Assembly: GCF_028389875.1 (NCBI RefSeq)
Contig: NC_084669.1
Coordinates: 36,184,731-36,248,730 of the forward strand
Origin: Rhea pennata
Taxonomy: Eukaryota > Chordata > Aves > Rheiformes > Rheidae
DNA: 64,000 nt
Direction: 5' to 3'
A model generated the notes under the pieces. That model did no database searches, was not told the origin of the DNA, and saw nothing but the letters and a program-made list of their open reading frames with translations. The translations under genes and the position numbers were made by a program. Of the stretch, positions 11,557 through 20,092 are shown one piece after another. The first letter of the stretch is position 1, and every line of letters begins with the position of its first letter.

Positions 11557-11849
11557 CACGTGTATTTATAGGCAGGGCCTGTGCACGTGCCAGCTCATAA
11601 ACGGCTCGCAGATCCCGCGGGGAAAGGGATTCAGGAAAACCCCGGGGGGAGGGGGGGGCGAAACGCGCCCGTCGCGGCGGCTGAACCGGTCCTTGCGTGC
11701 GGCGAAGGGGCCTCGGCGAGCCGGCGGCCCCGGGGCTCTCCCGGTCCTCGGGGCCCCCCGCTCTAGGCGCCCCCGCGGGCGGCTCCGGCAGCTGCCCTCG
11801 GCTTTCCGACGGGCGTGAATCTTCGCTCCGCTCCGAGGCCAAACACGTG
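11557..11849. promoter_or_regulatory. Cluster of three CACGTG E-boxes
   Basis: Perfect palindromic E-boxes are at 11557-11562, 11584-11589 and 11844-11849. The first is directly followed by TATTTATA. Such sites bind bHLH-ZIP factors such as USF, MYC, TFE and CLOCK. No adjacent gene start is visible. Confidence 0.3.
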
Positions 11850-13193
11850 CCGGCCATTAGTCATTTTATGGAGCAGCTCTTTTGCGGGAATTAGTCGCTC
11901 GCGGTGCCGCGACGCGAGCAGGTGCAAGGCGGCTCTCCGTGCGCGTTGCCCAGCTCAGCCGGCGAGGCGGGCACGTCTCCGGCGCGGCTCGGCAGCGGGA
12001 GCCACGGCGGCACCTCTCCCCCCCCCGGGCCCGTGCCGGCGCAGCGCAGGGAAAGGGCCGGGCCGCAGCTCTCGAGGGGCGGCAGCGGAGCGGGAAGGGG
12101 GTTGCTGGGTGAGTTCTCCCGAGGAGCAGCGAGAGAGGAGGGGAGCGGGTCTGGGCAAGTCCTGCTTTAGCCTTAGGTTTCAAAGAAAGACCAGCTTTCA
12201 CCCCCAAACTGTGGGAGCGCCCTGCTTACCCCCCACCCCCAGCATGCCAGCACAGCAAAAGCCCGGCATATAATAAGACTCTTATAATAAGACTCCTTAA
12301 AAAAACAATCTCACAGACAGGCAGCCTTTGTCTGAAGGTGTAATTACAGGATAAATATGGGACGTGGACCAAAAAAATGTGGTCTGGTCAGGCATGCCAT
12401 CTCTTTAAAAAAAACAACAGAAAACAAGGCTGTCATTTAACTCTGAAAGGTGTGTGCGCGCTGCAGCCCCCGGTCCCGCGCTGGCCTGCAGGTCCAGGCT
12501 CTGCCCCGGGGGAAAGCCAGCGTTGGGGTGGTGCGACCGTATGAACACAGCAGCTCTGTCCAGGAGCGGCGCCGTTCGGACGCAGCGATCCCTCCCGGAG
12601 CCCCGAGCTGCGCCCGCCGTTTCGCCCGCTCCCTCGGCCTCCGAGACGCGCTGCGAGCCCAGCTCCAGCCCGCGGCCGGCAGCGGGGCGAGCGCCGAGCC
12701 GGGGGACGGGGAAACGCGCCGCCCCGGCTGGCGCTGGGCGCGGGGAAGAAGGGAGGCTGCGCCGGCAGCGGGCAGTGGGCGCCCCGCGCGGCTGGGGCAG
12801 GGCAGCGGCAGCGGTGCTCGGGCCTCCAGCAGAAGTCAATTGGGCTGTGCGAGCGCGCGAGATCGCTCGGGCTGCAGGTTTCCTTTTCATCCCATCTGAT
12901 AGCGAGGTGGGGGGACACAGGGGTTTAGCTCGTCCAACCCCCTTAAACCAAGCAGGAGAAGGGGGCGGTGGGTGAGGATAGCCGGCCGAGCAGCAAGGAC
13001 TTTGGTTCGGGGCCAGCCCCGTTTACACGGGCCGGTCTGTTGGTTTGACTTCATGGCCCAGCAAAAGGCACCTGCTGGGCTGTTACTGGGGACACTTTGC
13101 TGTCTCGGATGGACGCAGCCACCGATGGGACGGCTGTGCTCTGAACCGCTCGAGTACCTCAGCCCCCCGCACAGGTGCTTGCGGCCGGACTTA

Positions 13194-13573
13194 CAGGCTT
13201 GCCCATGCTTTCATGGACGCCGTTCCTGATGGATACGCTACTTCCTACCCTTCCTGTGTCGTAGCACTGGGAGCAGCCCGGTACCTCCAGGCTTGCCCAT
13301 GCTTTCATGGACGCCGTTCCTGATGGATACGCTACTTCCTACCCTTCCTGTGTCGTAGCACTGGGAGCAGCCCGGTACCTCCAGGCTTGCCCATGCTTTC
13401 ATGGCCGCCGTTCCTGATGGATACGCTACTTCCTACCCTTCCTGTGTCGTAGCACTGGGAGCAGCCCGGTACCTCCAGGCTTGCCCATGCTTTCATGGCC
13501 GCCGTTCCTGATGGATACGCTACTTCCTACCCTTCCTGTGTCGTAGCACTGGGAGCAGCCCGGTACCTCCAGG
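13194..13573. repeat. 94-bp tandem repeat, four near-identical copies
   Basis: The units start at 13194, 13288, 13382 and 13476, an exact 94-base period. Copies 1 and 2 have ATGGACGCC where copies 3 and 4 have ATGGCCGCC. I saw no other difference. Because 94 is not a multiple of 3, the array cannot be an in-frame protein repeat. Each unit has several TTCC (GGAA) cores, including CTTCCTGT, which fits an ETS site. There are no spacers, so this is a minisatellite and not a CRISPR array. Confidence 0.97.
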
Positions 13574-16209
13574 GCAGAGTCAGCCAGGGCTCTTGGACCC
13601 ACATTCGCTGCCCCCCAGACCGGCCTTCTCTCCTCCCTTTGAGCTTTTTGTACCGAGCTGAAGTCCGCAGTGATCTAAGGTGATATTTCGTAGGCTTGAT
13701 CAGCCCCAACCACCCACTTAACAGGTACTGCCTTCTACTGAGGTCTTACCCTCCGCACTCGTACAGCTTCTCGCACAGCTGCTCTTCCCAGCAGACATTA
13801 ACTGCTCTCGGTGCTCGCTTCCTCCAGGATGCCTTTCCCGACGGAGCCTGGCTTGCTTACCATTGCTTCGTTTTCCCTTGTGGCTCTGTTCCTGCCTGCT
13901 CCAAAAGCATTCACGTCCCTCTGCACGCCCCTTGCAGCCCCCTTCTCTGCACCTGGTTGCGCTGGGGCTGCCATCTGCCCTGCTAATGCCATCGCTCCCC
14001 AGACATCACCGCCAAAACACCCTGCTGTTTAAAGAGCAGAAGAAAACTCAAGCAGAGTGCGATAAGAAGAGAAAATACCGGTACCCCCAGTTTACAGGGT
14101 CACGCTGATGTGCTTCGCCGATGGGAGAAGTCAAAATGGCTGATGATGTTTTTCCTGCAGGTGAGTGATTTTTGGAGCCGCCTTCAGGTGCTGGTAGTCA
14201 CCTCCAACTCAAACAAGAATTGTCTCTCCGCAGCAAACCCCGCCACGCCAGCGGAGCTCCAGACAAGCCCCGAGTGTCTCCGGCGGAAAGGCGGAGAAAC
14301 AGCAGGGAGCAGCTGCCGGTCCAAAGTCAAGTCTGGATTAAACTGGCCGAGAAAAACATTAACCAGAGAGACCCCGTTTAGGCTGGGACCGGTACCTACA
14401 TAACTTACTAGAGCTCTCGCTGGTATCGCAGCCTCTCCTGCCCCCTCGGGTAAGCCCGGTGAGAAGGAGCAGGCACCGGCCGGCACGAGCGCGCCTGTGC
14501 CCCCGCTGCTCCAGGCCACCTTGCAGAAGGTGTCTCTCTGGTGGCAACCAGCGCTGCCAGGGCGCAGCCCCGTCTCCCCCGAGGGGCGCAGCCCTGGAAG
14601 GGCGGCCCGTGCGTCTCTGAGCCGGGGACGCCGGAGGCGGCGCAGACGGGCACTGACGGCCCCGGCCGAGGGTGCGAAGCGGGGAAGCGCCCGTGCCCGC
14701 GCGGCGCGGCTCCCTCGGGCGTGCTCCTTCGCAGGCGGGCCCTCCTCTCCAGGCACTGCCTGCCGCGGGGGTTTGCTCGTGTCCCGGCTGTCTTCCCGCG
14801 CCTCTGTTTTTTGTTCTCCGGAGAAGGAGCCGCAGCGGGGCTGGCAGCGGTTGGGGCAGGGTGGGCAGGAGGTGCCTTCACCCTGCTGCGGGGGGGGGTG
14901 GCGGTTTTCAAGGGCTGGCGGGGGCTCCTCAACCCTGAACGCACCGCTGGCGCTGGCTGCGTGAGCCGGTGCCGTGCCGCCAGCAAGCGTGGCGCTGGGC
15001 TGGGGAAACGGGAGAGCCTCTGGGCAGGAAAGACGCGTGGCTGCAGCTGGCGGGAGATGCCCAGGAAGAGCCGGGGCCGGAGGAGACCGTCTCCTCTTTC
15101 CGCAGTGTCCAGAGGGGAGGAAAAGAAAAAAAAAGAAAAAGTTTTTCCAAGGGTGTTGTATGCTTTGCCTGAGACGCCCCGGGGAAGGGGCCGGGGCTGC
15201 CGGGCGCGTTTCTCGGTGCGAGAGTTAAACCCGTATTTAGTCGGGCGTTGTCCGGAGCAACCGCGCGGGATCCTCTCCCGCCCGCCCCGCTCCGCTGGGG
15301 CTCGTGCCCGGGATTCGGCGGCGGCTGCGGCTGCGCTCCGCCGCGCTCTCCGGCCGCGCGCTCCGCTCCGCGGCGCGCCGCCCCCGTAGTCGCCGCTTTG
15401 CCTTTGGCAGCTTGCCCCCTCGTGACCCCCGCCGCGCTTTCCAGCGACACGCCGGGCGGATTTTTCCCAGCCCCGAGCACATCTGCGGGATACCCGGCTG
15501 AACTCGGTGACCCTTCCGCTTTCCCAGCAGGAAGCTTAGACACAAAAAGCCAATTCACTCGGGAAGCCGAGGGCTGCTTGTTATTCCGGCAGGGCCGGCG
15601 GGACCGGGGAGAGGCGCCGCGCGCGCGACGCGGGGGGGCGGCAGGCGCCAGCGGACCGGAGCCGGCAGCTCCCCGCGCGCCCGCCGCTTCGCCGGCCCTA
15701 AATGCGCCGTGCGGCGCTCCTGCGCCCCTCCCGCCCCCGAGCCAGCCAGCGCCGAGTAGCTCGGGTCCATCGGAGCCGCCGGCGGACCGAGGCCGGGTGC
15801 TCCGCAGCAGGCCGGGCGGCCCCGCGCGCTCAGTGCTGCCTCTGTGCTCCCGGCTCCGCCGCGCTTGGTGCAGAAGCGCGTTTCTGTAGACGTCCCCGGC
15901 TCGCTCTGATCGCCGGAGCCCGCGCTGCTCGAGCGCGCCGCCGGCTGCTTTCGGCATGCACGAGCGCGGGGGAGCTGTGCGGAGCCGGCGCGGCTTTATT
16001 TGCTTTGGGGGTGGGTTTTGTTCCCCCCCCCCTTTTTTTTCATTCTTGCCCTCCCTGCCCCGCCGTCTCTCCCGGCTTGGGACAGGCGCAGGGGCACGCG
16101 AGCCGAGCCTGCTGGCCGGGGGAGCCTCCCTCCCGCGCAGCCGGCTGCTGCCCCTTGCCTTTGCCGGGCCCCGTCCCGTCCGCGGCGCTTCCGCTCCCCT
16201 TCGGCTGTC
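13574..16209. other. GC-rich non-coding region downstream of CHST3
   Basis: This is non-coding DNA that becomes CpG-dense from about 14.4 to 16.2 kb. The long open frames on both strands are compositional and give no recognisable protein. The part nearest CHST3 could belong to a long CHST3 3'UTR. Nothing else was identified. Confidence 0.5.
15995..16000 (-). terminator. CHST3: Candidate distal CHST3 poly(A) signal
   Basis: TTTATT on the plus strand gives AATAAA on the minus strand, about 2.15 kb past the CHST3 stop. Mammalian CHST3 has a multi-kilobase 3'UTR, so the distance is plausible. ATTAAA variants on the minus strand near 17.15 and 16.22 kb are alternatives. Confidence 0.3.
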
Positions 16210-16400
16210 TTACGCGAAGACAATCGTTATATTTAATTGGCTTCAATGAGGCTTAAGCAATGAGGCATAACGTGAAGGTGATTGCATGTGAAAGACTGGC
16301 TGCGTTTGTTGTTTGGGCTTCTGGGACTCGGCAAAATAATGACAATTAGGTGCCTAATTGGGAACGCTGTCACCGCTGATGGAAGATGCTGGATCGCCAG
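16210..16400. promoter_or_regulatory. AT-balanced island with palindromic homeodomain site (possible conserved element)
   Basis: About 190 bases of balanced composition stand out between two CpG-dense blocks. CAATTAG at 16343-16349 and CTAATTG at 16354-16360 are exact reverse complements around GTGC, giving an inverted pair of TAATTG homeodomain cores. This is typical of developmental enhancers, but it could also be part of a CHST3 3'UTR. Conservation cannot be tested here. Confidence 0.3.
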
Positions 16401-18147
16401 CCCGGCACAGCGCGGCTCTTCGCTGAAGAGCGCTGGAACATCCCGCCTCGCCTTGCCGGTCGTGCTCAGGTCAAGAACGAAGGGACGGGTTGGGCCCCTC
16501 CGCTGAGAGCGGTGGGAGGACACGACGGCCTTCCTGACCCCGGCCTCCGCTAAAACGCGCCTCTAACGCGAAGGTCCGCTGAATGACTCGTCTGCTCCAA
16601 AACTCTGTGAAACCTGCTGCATGGGCTCAGCAGCAAGGACAGCACAGAGCAAAGCGTGTGGCTTGGCTCTTTGGTGGCCACTATAACCCAAAATATGCTG
16701 GCTTGGGAGTAAAGGCACCTACTGCAAAGTGCGCTAAAAATAGTGATTTTAATTCACTAAATACTAACCGGAGGGGACGGTTCAGCACCAGGCTACTGCG
16801 CAGCGTGGCAAAGACCCAAACCCGCTCTGCTGCTTTACCAAACCTCAGGTATAAATTACAAGCCGGCACCGGTGGTGGATATTTATGGGGCTGACGGTGG
16901 CGGTGGGGCGCGGGGAGAGGCCCGCTGCGCCCGGCGCATGGCGGAGAGCACCGCGCGCCTCCCCGCGGCGGGAGGGGCTCCGCCAGCGCCCGCGACGCCC
17001 CAGGCACGTCCCCGGCGTCGGCCTCCGGGCGGTCTGCGGAGACCGGCCTTCGGCGCGCAAACCGCTGTGCGGCGGAGCAAGGGTGCCCACGCGCATCAAA
17101 GAGACGGGAGGTGCTTCCGATTCTGCTCCAATTCCTCTTTCTTTCTTTTTAATTAAATACGTCGAGCAAAACGAGCTTTTTGGATCCGCTGGGAGAGGGT
17201 ATCTGGCCTCCTCGGCCGGCTCAGCCCTGGGCCGGGGGGGGAAAGCCGCTTCCCCAAACCTGCCCTAACCACCGCTGGGCGACTCTGGTGGGCCGGGGGC
17301 TGGCAGAGTCCCTCCGTTTCTTTGCTGCTCTGATTTTTGGGCTTAGCTCTGACTCCTGATGCATTTTCCCTCTTTTCCATAGAATAAATAAATAAATTTG
17401 CCTCGCAGTCGCCACTGTTAAAGCCTCCGTTCTCCAACCGATTTCGGACAGGGCAGGCGTTGGCAGCGTCTTCCTTGCAAGGAAAAAAAAAAAAAAAAAA
17501 GCTACCCCAAACCCACAAAACCACCCTGAAAAGCACCTGGGAAAGCGCTTTGCTCCGCGCGTTCCGGAGGACGTAAGTGCTCGGCTCTGCCCTCCCCGGG
17601 CAGCCGGGGGCTCCTTAACGCAAGGAAAAGGCACCGCCGGGAGCGGGCCAGGCCCGCGAGGGGGGCGGCCCGGCGGGCTTGCCGAGCTCGCTGCCGGTAA
17701 ACGTCCGCTCCGGCGGGAGCGCATCCGGCCCGGCTTTGACGTCCCCGCAGCCTCGGCGCCGCCGCAGCGCCAAAGCGATCGCGGTGCCGAGGCCAGCTGG
17801 ACGAGCCCAGCGGCACGACGGGCGGCAGCGGCCTTCGGCAGCGCTCCTGCTCCCGCGGCGTCGGGCTGGGCCGCCGGCTTGGGCAAGGGGCCGCCGCCCT
17901 CGGGCTCGGCTTGGATTCTCCTTGTTGGGGCGCTCGTCTCGGCTTCGCGTCCTTCCCAGCCGGCTGGGAGCCGAGGCGCGGGAGCGGCGGCGCTCCGGGC
18001 TGCCCCCGCCCCGGGCCAGCCGGGGAGCCCGGTTACGGAGGGCGACCAGCCCAGGCGTCCCCTGGGGACTCCACGCCTCGGGGGACGCGCGCGAGCCCCC
18101 TGCTCCCCCCCCCGTTCGCGCCCGTCGGTCGGCTTCGGCGCGGGCGC
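16401..18147 (-). other. CHST3: CHST3 3' flank, probable 3'UTR
   Basis: This sequence lies downstream of the CHST3 stop on the minus strand. The half nearest the gene is very GC-rich. It contains an A18 run at 17483-17500 and (AATA)n around 17381-17397. No further coding region was seen. Where the 3'UTR ends is unknown. Confidence 0.4.
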
Positions 18148-19396
18148 CTACGTGACCCAGGAGGCCCGCGTCTCCTCCAGCAGGCTGAGCGAGCGGTTCG
18201 TGAGCGCCTCGGGGCTGCCGGCCAGCTTGTAGCCAAAGAGGCGCATGGCCGGGGCGCAGACGTTCTGCACCACCTGGGCCAGCTTGAAGGGGATGCTGAA
18301 GCGCCACTTCTCAAACTGCTCCGAGGAGTTCTTCTGGGTGGAGTAGATGCCGCTGCTGTCCTGGGGCGCCTGCGTGTTCTTGCCGATCCACTCTTCCACC
18401 TGCGGCGTGAGGCGGATGCCGGCAAAGCGGTACATCTCCTTGGCCTTCTGCAGGGGCGAGCGGGCGATGTCCTCGTAGCGCACCAGCATGTAGCGGCCCC
18501 GCAGCCAGGCCGGCCGCCGCAGCCCCAGCTCGGCCGAGAGGCGGATGCTCTCACAGTTGCCCCGCAGCCGCTGCACCTCGTCTTCGTTGAGCGGGGCCGC
18601 CCCCTCCGAGGCCCACTTCTTCCAGGTCTCGTACTTGCCCGAAAAAGCCACCATGCGGGAGGCCAGCACGGCCCGGGGGTCCCGCACCAGCTGGATGATG
18701 CGCATGTCCAGCCGGGGGTCCTCCACCAGCGGCTGCAGGAACTCCAGCTGCCGGATGCGCACCGTCTTCAGCGCCATGTGCTCCTTGCGCCGGCAGGCCT
18801 CGGCCGCCAGCGTCACGTTGAGCGGGCCGCAGCGGCGGTTCTTGCAGTGGTACTTCTCGAAGACCTTCTTCACGTAGGGCGTGCAGACGGGCTCCTCGCA
18901 GAGCGAGCGGCTGGAGCCCCGCCGAAACATGAAGGGCGTCAGGTGGCCCTCGGGCACCGGGGAGATGAAGTTCTCCAGGATGTAGAGGTCGCAGAGGAAG
19001 AGCTGCTTGAGGACGTCCCTGTAGACGAGGGCCGACCCCACGGCATTGGCCCCCCCTGGCTCGAAGGTCACTGTCCTCTCGATGTGCCAGAGCGGCTCGA
19101 AGAGGTAGAAGATGTTGCCCTGCTGGTTGAAGAACTCTCCGACGAAGGAGGAGCCCGTGCGGGTGGTGGCCATCAGCAGCACGTGCCGCCGGGGCCCGGG
19201 GCTCGGTGTGCCCACCGGCTCCTGGCCCCCGCTCAGCTCCAGGGTGACGTTGCGCAGGCGGGTCCTGAGCCGTGAGAAGGCAGCGTCCAGCTCGCGGAGC
19301 GACTCGAGGGAGCCGTTCTCGGCCGGCGCCAGGCTGGCGTCCGTGCCGTTGGCCTCCGCCAGCGCCTGCGGCGACTGCTTCAGCTTGTCCGACACC
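18148..19396 (-). CDS. CHST3: CHST3 second coding exon: stem and sulfotransferase domain
   Basis: This single long exon carries residues 46-461 and the stop at 18148-18150, which is the usual carbohydrate sulfotransferase layout. [20 protein letters not shown] and [19 protein letters not shown] are intact. A 454-codon open frame on the opposite strand is an antisense shadow. Confidence 0.97.
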
Positions 19397-19945
19397 CTGC
19401 GGGCGACGAGCAGAGCCTGGCCAAGAGCCCCCGGAGGTGCAAGCCCGCCCGGCCGCCCCCTCCGTTACGCCTCCCTCCGCCCGGGGTTTCGGGGACCGCG
19501 CGGGGCCGCAGTGGGGGCCGGGGCTCAGTGCGCTCACTCCCGGCAGCGGAGGCAGTGAGCGGGGGGAAGAGCCCCCCGCTAGAGCCAAGTCCTGCTCCGT
19601 GGAGGCCCCAGTGCGAATTTGGCAGGGCCCCCGAGGCCGCAGGGGAGGGCGCAAAGGTTGAACCGGACGGAAAAGCGGGAAAACGCGAGGCGCCCCGGAG
19701 GCGCTCTCCGCAGAGGCTCTCCCCGCCGCACCAAGGAAGCGCCGCGGCATCGGGTCCCACCGCACCTCCCTCCCGCTGCAGCAAGGCCTTGCTCTCCCCT
19801 TCTCCTACCTCGAGATGAAGTTGTTCTCCTTCTCGATAATGACGAGCCCTACGACAAACACCAGGAGCACGGCGTACTTGCTCCTCATCTTCAGGCAGTG
19901 CAACACGTCCCGGAAATCCTGGGGCAAAGCGTATCTCCTTTCCAT
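18148..19945 (-). CDS. CHST3: CHST3, carbohydrate (chondroitin 6) sulfotransferase 3, complete coding sequence in 2 exons
   Basis: CHST3 is a Golgi type II membrane enzyme that transfers sulfate from PAPS to C6 of GalNAc in chondroitin (and Gal in keratan sulfate). The coding exons are 19945-19809 and 19396-18148. Arg46 is split by a GT-AG intron (donor AG|GTAGGA, acceptor CCGCAG|G). The product is 461 residues, against 479 in human. The order is a short cytoplasmic tail, a membrane anchor at about 25-37 ([13 protein letters not shown]), a stem and a sulfotransferase domain. The 5'-phosphosulfate loop TTRTGSSF is near 123-130 and the 3'-phosphate motif [10 protein letters not shown] near 284-293. 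The end is EETRASWVT. The stem lacks the acidic Glu-rich run of the human protein, which explains the shorter length. N-glycosylation sequons such as NVT and NSS are present. Confidence 0.97.
19809..19945 (-). CDS. CHST3: CHST3 first coding exon: cytoplasmic tail and membrane anchor
   Basis: This exon encodes residues 1-45 and two bases of Arg46: [19 protein letters not shown], then the signal anchor and EKENNFIS. The second in-frame Met (residue 20) also aligns with a human Met, but the upstream start keeps the family N terminus. Confidence 0.93.
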
Positions 19946-20092
19946 GGGGAGAGGCTGAAGAAGCCGAGGCTTTCGTATCGGTGGAAAGTCCCCGCGCTCC
20001 TCAGAGGAGCTCCTCTCCCAGCACCCGGCGTCCTGGGCTATCTAGGAGGCATCTTCTGCTCCTCGGCATCCCTTCCCAGGGCCGCGCTCGGC
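19946..20092 (-). other. CHST3: CHST3 5'UTR part of the first coding exon
   Basis: Reading the minus strand, CTAAC followed by a pyrimidine tract ending in CCCTGCAG forms a strong branch-site and acceptor pair, with exon start at 20092. This leaves 147 bases of 5'UTR before the ATG and shows that an upstream non-coding exon should exist. Confidence 0.65.

Larger units (their letters stand above)
8561..13193. other. GC-rich non-coding region upstream of AIFM2
   Basis: This region has several CpG-dense stretches (about 9.5-10.0, 10.9-11.3, 11.6-12.2 and 12.45-12.9 kb) separated by more ordinary DNA. Long open frames occur on both strands because GC-rich DNA has few stop codons. Their translations are low-complexity Arg/Pro/Ala/Gly and match no family I recognise. 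TYSND1, next to AIFM2 in human, is not recognisable here. No protein gene is called. An unannotated non-coding transcript is possible but not shown. Confidence 0.6.

Noticed and set aside
13194-13573. Regular repeats as a possible CRISPR array or repeat protein
   Set aside because: Units abut without spacers in a vertebrate genome, and the 94-base period shifts the reading frame each copy.
14929-15957. 342-codon minus-strand open frame and overlapping plus-strand frames near 14.5-15.4 kb
   Set aside because: Open frames occur in almost all six frames at once, a sign of composition rather than coding. No recognised domain or splice structure.
8561-18147. Search for TYSND1, the human neighbour of AIFM2
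   Set aside because: No frame shows trypsin-like catalytic motifs such as GNSGGP or GDSGGP. The gene appears absent from this window.
17911-19275. 454-codon plus-strand open frame
   Set aside because: It is the antisense shadow of the conserved CHST3 catalytic exon. Its translation has no family signature.
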